Positions 1-11,247 of a DNA stretch of 64,000 nt are shown piece by piece. Position 1 is the stretch's first letter. Every line of letters begins with the position of its first letter. The position numbers and the translations under genes were made by a program. The notes below the pieces were generated by a model. It saw only the letters and a list, made by a program, of their open reading frames with translations. It did no database searches and was not told the DNA's origin. Source of the stretch: Adiantum capillus-veneris (lineage: Eukaryota > Streptophyta > Polypodiopsida > Polypodiales > Pteridaceae); NCBI GenBank assembly GCA_014529385.2, contig CM043959.1, forward strand, positions 88,761,529 to 88,825,528. The letters run 5' to 3'.

Positions 1-1280
1 CCAACTGCTGTAGCTCTGTGTGCAATTAGCCACTAAAACGTAGTAACTCTCCGCGGTTGCCTATTGTCCCACTACCCCTCCCAGAAACATGACAAGAACT
101 TGGTTGTGAGACCCTCCTCCTGCCCCAGTGAAGTGCTGCAAAAACAGGGCGAGCCTCTCTCCGTGATGTGAGTATGTGATGCCCCAAGCGAGCTATGTAC
201 TAGAGAAAGGGAGTCCCTGGGTGATCGACTAAAGAGAAAGGATCCCACTTCACTCATGCCAAAGGGTGGCTCTCTCGAGCCCAAAGCCCCCAGTGTCTTG
301 TCTCAAGATCTGCTGGGTCAGGATCTATGACACAAGTCCTCCCAGAGATGCCCACAAATTGGATCTTTTGAAAACAGCACTCGGCAACCTGTGGTGCCTC
401 TTCTAAGATTGTGGAGATGACCCTCTCCCTAAACCTCGAAAAACATGTGGGAAACTGACTCCAAGTAAGCTCTAACTATGAGCTCTAGACGCATGAAGGC
501 CCTCATCCATATGGGAGTTGCTGACTCAAGAGGGGTATGCCACTCAGCTGATATAGCCTCTGTAATGTCCTAACACATGCTCTGCACCCCCATCATGCCT
601 CGTAACTGAATGCTCTAAATGTCCTCCGGAAGGCCCTGAAAATTGTAGCCAATTGCCAAGAATGCGACTTGGACCTCTGCCATGGGACCCCAAGAAACGT
701 GAGGCCTGCTACCAACCAATCGGCCTCTCTGTGTGCTAACCATGGGGTTCCAAACAAGAGGCCGCCTCAAGCAATTCTCCATGCAAGTGGGTTGGTCCTG
801 CTCCAAGTCACTCCACAACTGCTCTCAGGACTTAAGCAAGCTCGTAGCAAAGCGGTCCTCCTAGCTCCTGATCACGCCAGCTCGGTGTATCTTTGTAAAA
901 ATCCATCTGAAGAACGAGATCCATGGGCCGTTTGTATGAGGGATTGGAGCACGAACCCATTGTAGCAACGACAACTCCTTCCAAGGCTCATCCCCTGGAA
1001 GTCCTCTGACCACAAGCTTCTCAAGGAGGGTTCTACACTGTCGTGATGGGTCAATGATCTCCAGCCCTCCCTGACAACATGGTAAGGTGATGACCTTCCA
1101 AGACACTTTGGCCCGGGTTGACTGGATGTCACGTCCTAACCACAAAAAATTCTTGATCAGCCTCTCCAGCTGGCTGATGCAGGAGCTCGAAAAGATTTAG
1201 CAAGACGTTCTAACATCCCATCTTAGATATTGGGTAATTAAAAATATGGGGCCTCCAAGATTGAAGAGGGCATGTGACAA
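1..1280 (-). mobile_element. Decayed LINE fragment, C-terminal part of reverse transcriptase ORF
   Basis: Read on the minus strand, about 1195-860 gives the stretch that follows the RT catalytic core in plant L1-like LINEs: a LIKNFLW-like segment, then KVSW, then a CQGGLEIID box resembling the usual W..I..P...GGLGI pattern, then a basic LLEKLVVRGLP segment. Weaker pieces of the same ORF continue leftwards in shifting frames (about 818-615 and 284-72). Frames change and stops occur throughout, so this is a dead copy. It runs off the left edge. The RT catalytic core would lie to the right but is replaced by unrelated sequence and then by the gypsy element. It differs visibly from the LINE family at 18-27 kb. 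Confidence 0.6.
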
Positions 1281-1492
1281 GTTGAGTCAACCACTGCATC
1301 TATTACCGGGTTGGACACTAAGAGGACAAATACTTGTATAAAAAGCCGAAATGAAACAAGTCACACTATGAGTTGGCAGAACGGTCGGTGCCTCCCTCAA
1401 AAATTCTCTTTATGCGAGAATTGTACACAGTGTCATGGGAAATACAATGTCAAACTCCAAAACCGATGCAAGTGAAAAATTCAGCATTTGAA

Positions 1493-1789
1493 AACTTGGA
1501 TTCATTGTAAAAGTATGAAGTTTGCTCTTGCCTTATCTTCTTCCTCTGTCTGTTTGTGAGCATGAGAGAGAGAGAGAGAGAGCAGCGGGAGTACGACGGC
1601 AATGAGGAGGGCGGTCAGCAACGCGGCGACTTCTTCCTCTTGGTGCACACACAGATTCCCTCAGCGGCAGCAGCGTAGGAGGTGAGTGACACACCCATGT
1701 GCAGTCGTAGAGCTTCCTTGTATCCGCAGGTTGTGTGCCCGTAGCCCTGTGGCTCGCACACGGTGTTTAGCAAGGCCCAACAATTGACA
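1493..1789 (+). repeat. 5' LTR remnant of the gypsy element
   Basis: This matches the last part of the 3' LTR (about 14689-15046): both have the stretch starting TTGGATTCATT, a tract of GA repeats, the GGCAATGAGGAGG segment, the GTAGGAGGTGAGTGACACAC segment, and an end in CAAGGCCCA...ACA. Sequence left of 1493 does not match the corresponding part of the 3' LTR, so the 5' LTR is truncated or has been replaced. Its GA tract is about 20 bp, against roughly 80 bp in the 3' LTR. Confidence 0.75.
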
Positions 1790-1793
1790 ATTT

Positions 1794-1813
1794 TGGCGCC
1801 GTTGCCGGCGGGG
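1794..1813 (+). promoter_or_regulatory. Primer-binding site, tRNA-Asp type
   Basis: TGGCGCCGTTGCCGG lies 4 bp after the end of the 5' LTR. It is complementary to the CCA end of plant tRNA-Asp, the primer used by Athila-type elements. A two-base insertion separates this run from the GGGG that normally follows directly. It fixes the element's orientation as plus strand. Confidence 0.8.
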
Positions 1814-2660
1814 AATTGCTTTACACCAAGCTTCAACAACAACCTACATGTTGTGTTGAGGTTATTTTATTTACATGTTAGAAAGGTTGGGAAATGGGTG
1901 TGTGTTCTCTGTGTGTGTAGATATGGATACATTGATATCAAACACTCTACTATCTTGGTCAATTATTGCTCTTCTTCATTGATATTCACTATTTTGTTGC
2001 ATTTTTGCTCATTGTTTTTTTTGTATTTCAACGATCGACTTCTGTTTTTTGCAAATTTGTGTGAAGGCATGGTAATTTTAGCTTTTTTTGGCATATGTAT
2101 TTTAGTTTTTCTGTAAATATATCTTCTTGTTGAGGTTAACTTTTAAAAAAACAAAAAAAAACAAACAAACGCCTTGCAATTGGCTGGGATTTTTGAATTG
2201 ACAAAAAAGAAACATGACTCCAACTAGGCCCTAGGCGAGAAAAAGAAAGAGCCCCATTGGCCACGGCCATGATCTCGGTCTTGATTTATATATATAGGAA
2301 GTAGGGCCCTCCATAGCTTCCTTCCAAGTGAAAGAATACTAGATCTCATGTTATATATACGCCGCACTTCTCAAGGGGAAAAGGAAGCATGTGGGATCTA
2401 AGCTTCACCTTTTCCCTCCACTAGCTTCTTTTAGACTTTCCCTCTTGTCCCTACATGCCCAAGTCGAAATCGACTATTTTGGAGGTTATGAGAGTTTTCG
2501 ATAGCCGAATTGTGAGCTATAAAGCACGCCACATCCCTTTGATCGATATGCTCGTTTTGAGCTATCGTATGACTCATACCACATTACACACATAAACAAG
2601 GGTTTAAAAAATGAAAAAAATCAAGTAAAGACGACCGAAATAGCTAGTAGCAAGGCCTCT
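1814..2660 (+). other. Leader region of the gypsy element, no gene seen
   Basis: This stretch is AT-rich, with an A/C-rich tract near 2143-2170 and TATATATA runs near 2287 and 2351. A 117-codon open frame at 1763-2116 is rich in F, L, V and C with no recognisable domain. It starts inside the LTR, so I treat it as chance. Nothing else coding is visible. Confidence 0.5.
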
Positions 2661-2668
2661 TAGGGTTC

Positions 2669-3427
2669 TTGTCAACCCTTTTAGGATACGCACATCGTAT
2701 GTATTTACGCTCTAGACAATTTCTAGAGTCTAAGCAATCAGAGAGTGCCTCAAATTACAGAGGAACCCATTATCCACCCACATTAGGTTCTGGGCCTTTG
2801 ACTAGGACCCAATGTAGTGCATCCGAAGACCCACACATCGCGGTGGCTACTGGCTCTTCCTCTGAATTTGACATGAGGGAGGGACACCCTACCCCATACT
2901 CAAAAAATAAAAAGCAAAATGTACCTGTCTCGGCCCCACAACCAAGTGCTAGTGTGTTTAGTCACCTAATGGAAACCATTAGTTGAGACACTCGTTCGGA
3001 GCCTACACCTAGTGAAGTAAACGAAGGTGATGGGGAGGTAGATTCGCTTTTCACCTCTCATGTAGACCCTATACTCCCCAAGAGTGTCCATGTCGATATC
3101 CTACCCTCTGCATTCACTAAAGACCCTACCAAGCCATCACCCTCTAAAGTCCTAGTACCCAATGGTAGGAGTCTTTCCGAAGTACAAGAGGTCAAGCGAT
3201 ATATGCAAGTAGCTAGGGAAAGGGAAATTGAGAGCCTACGTATAATACAACAACATCAAGCCATGAAATTAAAGATTTCTATGACAAAAATCATGCTAGG
3301 AGAGCAACCAAGTTCTCTCGAATTAGCAGTCATTGAGGGTCAGACCATAGGGAACCATAATGCCTCCACTTCAAGGGGAACCTCTAGCACTCCAGGTTTA
3401 GAGGGGGTACTTCTTACTGAAAATTAG
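2669..3427 (+). pseudogene. Probable N-terminal part of gypsy gag polyprotein
   Basis: Two open pieces (2669-2986 and 3203-3427) lie between the leader and the gag core. The first is rich in S, P and T. The second begins with a charged, helix-prone stretch (AREREIESLRIIQQHQ) that could form a short coiled coil. No named domain is recognised. Position and the lack of any start signal of its own suggest the poorly conserved N-terminal part of gag in this lineage. The two pieces are separated by stops. Confidence 0.4.
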
Positions 3428-4046
3428 GAGTATGACCTGCAAACCAAAACTTTGACCGACGTGTACACGGGATACACATATCATGTGGGTTGGTTAGAGG
3501 TTGTACAATCCACGTCTAGTGCCACGTCTAGAGGAGCAACAGCGGATGTTTTGTGATGTCATCCATAGGGTTATCCAATTGGAGAGTCAATTAAAACAAG
3601 GGAATTAACATTACTTCAATGGCTCCTATGAGATTCTTGGATACGGGAAGTGCGAAACAACCGACCCTACCACAAATGGAGACTCCCTCATTAAGTCCCA
3701 TGGATCCTTCATATGTTGTTTCGCTTGGAGTCTCGATACATTTTGAGCCCACAAGCTTTACCTTTCCAAATTTAGGTCATCTTTCCTCGAAGACACTACA
3801 TCTACTATGCCTACCGTAGTAAGGAGCATGGCAAAAAGTACACCCTAGACCTCGTTCGTTAGTAAAGCATCACTACCTAGTAGCATAGTGCCTACAACAA
3901 TACCTACAGGTGTATATCAATTATATATACATGTTGGCCCTCATGCCCATGTAGCTCCTACACCCCCAATTATTTCAAAAGCTTACACTCCACGAACACT
4001 CTAGACAAGCCCCTATTCTAGTGGATCCATACAAGCTAGCATTAAC

Positions 4047-5291
4047 ATGTCACATCCCGCGTCTGCTATGCCTAGGGCCACACATATGAACTTTGGGCCA
4101 TCGCATGGTGCAACGTCGTATCAAGCTTGGAACCCAAGAATCGCCCATATGCCAAACCCAAAGCCAGCCCCCATTCCATATGCATTTTCAAGAGCACCTC
4201 TGCCCACTATACCTACTCACTTGGGTGAGTTGGCAACATTATGTATAACATGTTTGGAGAGCCTAGAAGTAAGGCAGTACAAGTGGCCAAGCTCACACAA
4301 AAATTCAATGGAGACGGAGATGTTAGAAAGCATATTGAGGTATTTGAACACGTATGTGATTCCTTGGAAGAGCACAATGAATTACATAAGTGCAAGGCTT
4401 TAAGCTTGACTCTAAGTGGGAAGGTGGTGGATTGGTATAGAACCCTAAGGAATGAAGAGAGCACGCACTATCCTACTCTTAGGATATTGTTCTTAAAAGA
4501 GTACATACGAGAGGGAGTGCTTCGGGGTGTAGCATCTCAGCTCCAAAAAGCAAAACTGGAGGAAGGTGAGTCAGTGAGAGACTTTTATTAATCGCTTGAA
4601 GCATGTGAATTCTTGTTGTAAGCCAAATGAGCATTTGAACCTTAACCAACTTCTTGATAGATTCATTAGGGGACTGCGGCATGAGGATATCTATAATGGC
4701 CTATTCATTAGAGGTATTACTACTTGGGAAACAGTCACCACCAATGCAATCCAATTGGAAGACAATCTAATGATCGAAGGAGAAAGAGTGTCAATTGAGC
4801 CAAACGCTACCAGCTCAAAAGAAATTGGGCATGAGCAGGTGACCCTAAAGCCAATCGTGAAATTGCCAAAGATATCTGAGATGACCTTGGCCGATCTCAC
4901 CAAAACTATCCAACAAATCCTTAGGGGTAATCGTACTCCACAAAATAATCCTATGTATCCAAGAAGCGAGCAACGATGGTGCTCTGTTTATTTGGGACCA
5001 CATAGCACCTGTGAATGCCCTACCTTTAGACAAAAGTTTAATGGGACTTGCAATGTGTGTGGTAGGTATGTCCATCAAGCTAAGGATTTCCTAGTGCTTA
5101 AATGCATAATGGAAAATAGACCACCCTTAACCTGGACAGACTCGCCTTGGATTCCTGCATTAATGCCTACCCCACCCATTGAGCAACCATCACAACATAT
5201 GGTCTCTAGAACCCAAAATGTTGTCCAAACCACACCATTACCCCCTCTAGTGCTAGGACCGCAGCTTACATTTCGAGAGTTACCCCTATGA
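4047..5291 (+). pseudogene. Gag core (Retrotrans_gag-like capsid region) with degenerate knuckles
   Basis: Reading 4241-4591 gives a typical plant gag pattern: KFNGDGDVRKHIEVFE, then KCKALSLTLSGKVVDWYRTL, then LFLKEYIRE. The frame is lost near 4590 and resumes one frame over (LKHVNSCCK, then DRFIRGLRHEDIYNGL). At about 4977-5090 there are two zinc-knuckle-like motifs, each missing one ligand: CSVY...H....C has Tyr in place of the second Cys, and CNVC....H ends in Phe instead of Cys. Gag forms the particle and packages the RNA; this copy is broken by at least one frameshift and by stops on both sides. Confidence 0.7.
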
Positions 5292-5398
5292 ACCAAGTAG
5301 GCTATGAGCCATCTAGTACTTATTTGGGCTACGAAGATGACATAGACTCGGCTATCACCTACAGAGTAGATACTTTTGAGGAGTGTCCCTAGTACTAC

Positions 5399-5728
5399 AT
5401 GGAGGACCATTGGAGACAATTCAAGCTTGTATATCAAGCTACTCCTCTTGCATCAAGAAGCCAAAAAATCAATATGATTGCTAGGAGACCGCCTCTTCAA
5501 TGCTACAAACGTGGTGGACCACATCGAGTAGCTGAGTGTCCTATGCAAAGGAATGTTGTACCAGTGCAAATAAGTCAAGGGAGCACATTTGCAATGCCAA
5601 TATTCACATGTAATCGTTGTGGCATAGATCATTTGATTTCCCAATGCCCTAATAATCCAAATGCACCAAATATTGCACCACTGAACTTGACCGAGATTAC
5701 CGATGGGCACCACACACTACACCTGTAG
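5399..5728 (+). pseudogene. Gag C-terminal zinc-knuckle segment
   Basis: Two more CX2CX3HX4C-type motifs occur here. The first reads CYKR...H....C, with the second Cys replaced by Arg. The second reads CNRC...H....C and is intact. They are about 35 residues apart. With the two degenerate knuckles upstream, the gag C-terminus once had four such motifs. The function in the family is nucleic-acid binding and packaging. The frame is open for 109 codons but lacks a gag-type start and is part of the broken polyprotein. Confidence 0.6.
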
Positions 5729-5733
5729 TACTA

Positions 5734-6583
5734 GTGAACACACTCACACAGTTGATACTCCAAAACCAAAATTATATCCTTGAAGAGAGAGATGCTGCAT
5801 CAATTGGCCGAGAAAGAAAGAAGAAAACACGAAGGAAGAGATCACTAAAAGCTACAAATTCAATCCCTAGTTCAAAGACCAACATAGAGACCGGTGATGA
5901 CCCCATGTATATGAATGATCCTGAAGATGATTCCGATTCAATAGAAACCATAGAGACTAAAACTGCCACCATACGAGAAAAAACCAATGAGGACCACAAC
6001 GAGAGGAAATCAAGCAAAGAAACAATTAGGGGAAGACATAAGGAAACCACTCCCATACCACCAATGATACAACAAATGTCTTGAAGGCTAACCAAATCAA
6101 GCAAGAGCCTCCAAAAGAAGCCACAAGGACCAAAACTCAAGGGAACCACAAAGAAAATTGGGACCTACCCAAACCCTGTAGAGTAGATTGAGTGAGATAA
6201 GCATTTAACGAATTTGACCCAAAAAAGGGCTTGATCCAGAACCTAGGCGGATTAGGATTACGGATATAGTGTTTCCCACACAACCGCAACCTCAAGGAGA
6301 TCCCAACCCACTGGCCATACCTAGTATCATCATTTGGGAAAGAATTGAGGTCAAAACATCGAAAAGTGGGCATACACCTTTCTTGATTGAAACAATGCTT
6401 AGTCAGGGAATACCTGACCCCATTGAAGAAATGGAGATCCCATCTTCACCAACCTTAGGTCATGGACTAGGACTAGAATCTCAAAAACGGCCCTTGAACA
6501 TTGCCAAATTAACGGATTTCCTAGCTTCTGAAGTCAGAACCACTATATTGTCTAAATTGTATGGGATCCAGAGCTATTCCTAG
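5734..6583 (+). pseudogene. Charged linker between gag and protease
   Basis: Open pieces at 5734-6084 and 6269-6583. The first has a strongly basic run (RKKKTRRKR) followed by an acidic and Thr/Ser-rich stretch. No domain is recognised. The placement between gag knuckles and protease, on the same strand, suggests low-complexity linker sequence of the polyprotein. Confidence is low for any function. Confidence 0.35.
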
Positions 6584-6639
6584 CTCTTTGGGCATTTCTC
6601 AATGGAGAACTAAAAGTCGGCCTACCATAATTTGCACAA

Positions 6640-7038
6640 ATGAGTGTGGACCCACAACCCAAACTAAATGAAAGCTCAATTATTGAAACACCTATTAACA
6701 AGTTGGGGCAATACTTCAAAGGCGATGAATCTAATGCAACCCTACCAATCACTACCAAAGGATTAACTATGAAGGGAACCCTTGATAGTGGTGCAAGAGT
6801 GAGCATTGTAACAAAAAGCTATTGGAAATCTATGGAAAGACCTCATCTTGAAGTCAAAAATGTAGTGGTAAAATTGGCCAATGGATCTCTCGTTACGCCT
6901 ATTGGAATGCCGAAAGATCTCAAGATCAATGTCCTTGGACACAAGGTAAGGCATACCTTCATTGTTATGGACTTCTTCAAGTATCCTATGTCATTTGAGA
7001 TGATCTTAGGGAGTCCTTTCATGAGAGAAGCAAAATGA
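6640..7038 (+). pseudogene. Retroviral-type aspartic protease domain of the gypsy element
   Basis: The 132-codon frame has the retropepsin signature: GTLDSGARVSIV holds the catalytic Asp in a DSGA context, and about 70 residues later EMILGSPFM corresponds to the second conserved ILG box. Between them VKLANGS sits where the flap is expected. The family cleaves the Gag-Pol polyprotein. The domain itself looks intact, but it is isolated by stops upstream and downstream. Confidence 0.7.
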
Positions 7039-8009
7039 TACATGAATGGTCTAGAAATCACGTCTACTTCTAGTTCCAAGACTCCATCGAGTGCACCCTT
7101 TAGGGAACATGTTTATAAATGACAATCAATCAAACACCACAATTCACTCATCTCCGTTGAAGTATTGTTACACATTCAAAAAGGACATGGATATTGGAGG
7201 AGACTCTCCTTATATGTAGTGCCTTGAAAGATTGTAATCAATGTGACTCATTGATGATAGAAATTGATTTTGAGCTTGAAAGGGAATCTAACTTGCATAT
7301 TAACTCAAGTCGAGAAACAAAACCCTCGAGGCCAAGTCATATGACAATGTATCCTGGAGTGAAGAGGACACAAATGAGTACAGATCCAGTGATTCCAATC
7401 CAGTAGCAACCCAAAATTGAAAACTATACAAGAGGAGTAAGAGATATAAGAGTTGATGATATGGAACAAATGTTTGTGCTGGGATAAAATAAAAGAAGTC
7501 CATTTCAGATGGCTCAGTTATGTGGGGGCATGTGATGCTCATCAAAAGTTGGTAGATAATTGGAGCAAACACCTTCATAGTGTCATGTGGTGTAGCCCAC
7601 AACCTTTGACATTGCACAATTAGAGATTGTAGAGAAGCCAAAGTTAAGTCGTACTGTAAGGCAATGCCAAAATCGGGAGTTAGCTCAACAACAAAGAGAA
7701 GCAAAAGTGAAATCACAATCCAAGGCACAACAAGATCCCTCGGACTTACACCTTGCACCTGATTGTTTCAAATTGTGCACCACAAAAGAGTGTAAGGTCG
7801 TGTACACAAAGGCCCAAAGAACGTCTACCAACGGAAGTAATAGAGTCTATATAATGGTCCAACGATAGTTAAGGAAATAGAATTAAGGAACCCAGGTAAG
7901 GAAGTCCAAACCTATTTTCATTGCCCAAGACCTTATTGAGACTGAAGAGGTTGTACATCAAGAGCTTCTCAAAGAATTCAAGGATATATTTTCTTGGACA
8001 TATCATGAT
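7039..8009 (+). other. Degraded protease-RT spacer, no intact gene
   Basis: No long plus-strand frame is present. Short open pieces carry no motif I recognise, and the minus-strand frame at 7300-7758 looks like a chance antisense reading. Position indicates eroded polyprotein sequence between protease and RT. Confidence 0.45.
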
Positions 8010-8795
8010 ATGAAGGGAGTTCCACATTTTGTGGTGCAACACACAATTCCCATGATTAGCATTGCTAAACCAGTCCAACAACGACTCTACCCAATGAATC
8101 CTACGTATGCAAAGGTTGTTCAAGAAGAGATTGAAAAATTTATCCAATGTCGATTCATATACCCTATTGAGCACTTTGCAATGGGTTTCTCCGATAGTGA
8201 TTGTGCCAAAAAAGAATGGGAAACTTACAGTGTGTGTGGACCTCAAGAAGGTTAATGTGGCCACTATCCCTTGCCATATTCAAAACATGTACTTGAAAGA
8301 GTTGTAGGAAATGAAGCTTTTAGATTTTTATATGGATACTCTGGCTATAATCAAATCACGATTGCATTAGAGGACCAAGCTAAAATTCCTTTTATAACCA
8401 AATTTGGAGTGTTTGCATTCTATGTTATGGCCTTTGGCTTGACAAATACCCCTGCTATATTCCAACGGTTAATAAACATTGCATCCAAAGAATATATAAG
8501 GAAGTTTTGCGAAGCTTTCCTAGACGACCTTTGTGTTTATTCCTCTTGGGAGAAGCATCTATCATGTTTACAAAAAGTGTTTGAAAGGTGCAGATTGTAT
8601 CGCATCTCATTGAACCCTTTTAAATACCAATTCCGACTTAAGCATGGAGACATTTTAGGGCAAAGAGTGTCCAAGAGAGGGATTTGCACAGACGAAAGAA
8701 AATTAGAGCCATTTCCAATTTGCCACCACCTACAAACTATAAGAGAGTTCAAAGATTCATGGGCCATGTTGGTTATTATCGATGGTTTATTTTAA
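8010..8795 (+). pseudogene. Reverse transcriptase domain of the gypsy element
   Basis: RT landmarks appear in order across two or three frames: a YPMNP segment, a KVVQEEIEKF helix, IVIVPKKNGKLTVCVD (fingers), YGYSGYNQI, then FYVMAFGLTNTPAIFQRL, then FLDDLCVYS, which is the catalytic xxDD box, and LNPFKYQF. The catalytic aspartates of FLDD are intact. The frame changes between about 8180 and 8290, so no continuous RT can be made. The family synthesises cDNA from the element RNA. Confidence 0.8.
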
Positions 8796-9007
8796 ATTTC
8801 CTGAGATAGCTCGTCCATTTTACAAGATTCTCATCAAGTTTCACTGGATCCAGGAGTGTAATCATGGAGTTCAAAGAGAGTTCAAAGATTCATGGGCCAT
8901 GTTGGTTATTATCGATGGTTTATTTTAAATTTCCTGAGATAGCTCGTCCATTTTACAAGATTCTCATCAAGTTTCACTGGATCGAGGAGTGTAATCATGT
9001 TTATGAG
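8742..9007 (+). repeat. 133-bp tandem duplication inside the RT/RNase H region
   Basis: The segment at 8742-8874 recurs at 8875-9007 with an offset of 133 bp. The copies are almost identical; one difference seen is GGATCCAGG versus GGATCGAGG. A length of 133 is not a multiple of three, so the duplication itself shifts the frame. Near-identity means it happened late, after the element had inserted or in its immediate source. Confidence 0.9.
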
Positions 9008-9060
9008 TTTTTAAAAAATTCCCTGACAAGTGTCCCAATCCTACGAGTACCCAACTGGAA

Positions 9061-9345
9061 CGCATAATTTTTCACGTGCATATTGATGCATCAAACTTTT
9101 CTGCTGGGTTCATTCTAACTCAACCAAGAGAACGTAAATTAGACTACCCTATTAGCTTTGCGAGTCGCCAATTAAATGATGCCGAGATGAACTACACCAC
9201 TACAAAGGCAGAAGATTTAGCTATGATTTATGATGTAAAGAAATTTTGATATTACCTTCTTGCTATGAAGTTTGTGTTTTGCGTAGATCATCAAGCATTA
9301 CTGTATGTAGTAAACAAGCCATGTTCCATGGGAAGAATTACGTGA
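9061..9345 (+). pseudogene. RNase H domain of the gypsy element
   Basis: Translation gives VHIDASNFSAGFILTQP, FASRQLNDAEMNYTTTKAE and VDHQALLYVVNKP, the typical Ty3/gypsy RNase H blocks that follow RT. Both the first catalytic Asp (HIDAS) and the Glu of the AEMNY/AED region are present. An in-frame TGA follows KKF, and another stop lies after GRIT. The family degrades the RNA strand of the RNA-DNA hybrid. Confidence 0.7.
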
Positions 9346-9639
9346 TTTTTGTGAATTCTGCTCGAGTTTAATTCACTGTCATTGTAAAACCTGGCAAGAA
9401 ACATGTTATGGAAGATGTCTCGCACACCCAATGGCGAAGCCCCTATTGGGGTTGATGATGAACTGCCCGACACTTCCCTATTTATAGTTGAGACATGGTT
9501 CAACGGAGTGAAAAGATTGCCAACTTTTTAGTTCATGGGTTCCCCCCCAAAGAGATTCGAAAGGATTTAGCTTGAAGGTTAATCAAGGAATGCGAACCTT
9601 ATTGCTTGATTGTCGGAACTCTCTATCAGCAAGTAAAAG

Positions 9640-10564
9640 ATAACATTCTTAGACGTTGTGCCCGTTTTGTAAGAAGCACACTGGGTGTAGCTGGTGGTCA
9701 CTTTTCAGGAGAATTGGTTGCTAGAAAGGTATTATAATTAGGCTATTGGTGGCCCACTTTATTTAAGGATGCATCACTCTTTATGAAAGGACTATGTGAC
9801 AAAATGGGTTGAAGCTAAAGCTCCACGCAAATCCAATGCAAAGACAACAGCTAAGTTCCTCATTGAAAACATTATTACACGATTTGGATGTCCCTTTGAG
9901 ATTGTGAGTGACAATGGTACCCATTTTATAAATGAAGTGATAAAAGAACTCACCTCAGAATTCATGATATCTCACCATAAATCTACACCTTATTATCCAT
10001 AAGCAAATGGTCAAGCTGAGAGTACCAACAAGACTCTAATTTCTATCTTAACTAAGATGGTAGAGGCTCATCGTACAAATTGGGACTTGAAGCTTACACC
10101 ACCTCTATGGGCTTATCGTATTGCTTATAAAGTGGCCATTGATTGCACACCATTTAATATGGTGTATGGTCAAGAAGCAGTAATGCCATGGGAATTCGTC
10201 ATTCCTAGCCTTCGAGTAGCTTCTCAAGAAGATTGGGATGGTAACCCATATTTAATCGAGCATTTATATATCCTCGAAAGGCTAGAGGAAGAGAGGCAGT
10301 TGGCTGTGCAAAATTCCCTGTGGAGAAAGATAGAAGAAAGAAGTGATTTGATCGCCATCAAAGAACAAGGACATCAAAGCCGGTGATAAAGTTCTTATGT
10401 ATAGAGTGCATAACGAGCAGAAAAAATTGAAATACATTGGTGAAGGACCATATAGAGTATGTGAAATTACCCCACAAGGTACCCTTTGTGTGGAGACTCT
10501 ACAAAGAGTTGAAACCATTGGACTCCTCATTGGGAGTAAATTCAAAAGATATATGATCCCCTAA
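9640..10564 (+). pseudogene. Integrase domain of the gypsy element, internally deleted
   Basis: The N-terminal zinc-binding part is visible as HFSGELVARKVL and GYWWPTLFKDA near 9700-9770. It then jumps almost directly to DYVTKWVEAK at about 9790, so much of the segment that normally links zinc finger and catalytic core appears deleted. SDNGTHF carries the second catalytic Asp and ANGQAEST the catalytic Glu; a TAA stop at 10000-10002 sits just before the latter. TPFNMVYGQEAVMP and, after a one-base frameshift near 10375, GDKVLMYRVHNEQKKLK with GEGPYRV mark the C-terminal part. Integrase joins cDNA to the host genome; this copy is dead. Confidence 0.75.
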
Positions 10565-10642
10565 GACAAGAGAAATTATGTGCCATCCATCAAAAGAAAG
10601 CAACAAAAGAACAAGCTGAGTTAAAAAAGATACACGACATGA

Positions 10643-11247
10643 TTGAAGCTCGAGAGCGACAACAACGTATTTAGACACCAACGAGAAGCCAATCTGGGTG
10701 TTAGACATTTATTCCAAGTCAAAGCAGATGATGATTCTGTAGACTCTGAACCGCCTCTACGATACCCAATCGAGTTGAATAGCTCCTATGAGAAAGTACT
10801 ATATAATGCATTATTGGACACAAGAGCTCAACATAATTTGTTATCCTATGGAGTGTGGTGTCAACTAGGAAAACAACCCTTATCCACAAGTACTATCCAA
10901 GTCAAGGGTTTCAATAAGAAGAAGACCACTGCTTTTGGACTCCTGTCATTTATGACAACGGGACTGTCGTTCAAAGCTTTGGCGCTATGGAGGGTAACAT
11001 AAACCTAGGGTGCACATGGATGTTTGCAACTAAATGTAGTATTTATTGGGGAACCGAGAGTATCACGACACAGAAACCAATTCTCAACCCTATCTTTCAA
11101 GCAGTAGTCCTTGATTTATTGCCTCTCGAGGAATCACAAGAAAAAAAATTGCAGATCCAAAAGGTTAAAGCATCCGTACATGTAGCACAAACTTCTAAAA
11201 CTTCAACTTCCGTGCCTAAAACACAGAATGTGGCACCCATGAATTAG
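10643..11247 (+). pseudogene. Second retropepsin-like domain, downstream of integrase
   Basis: After integrase the frame at 10643-11002 reads NALLDTRAQHNLLSYGVW followed by QLGKQPLSTSTIQVKGFN. This resembles a retropepsin N-half (ALLDTGA...NLI), with the Gly after Asp-Thr replaced by Arg. After a frame change near 10985, NLGCTWMFAT resembles the second ILGxxW-type block. Upstream the element already has a normally placed protease, so this is an extra copy in an unusual position. It could be an additional ORF of this lineage or the remnant of another element recombined into the 3' part. A TAG stop ends the second frame at 11247. Confidence 0.5.

Noticed and set aside
1763..2116. 117-codon plus-strand frame beginning in the 5' LTR
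   Set aside because: It crosses the LTR end and primer site and consists of hydrophobic low-complexity sequence from T-rich DNA.
5772..6149. 125-codon minus-strand frame rich in Leu, Ser and Phe
   Set aside because: It is antisense to the charged linker of the gypsy polyprotein; its composition mirrors the Lys/Glu-rich sense strand.
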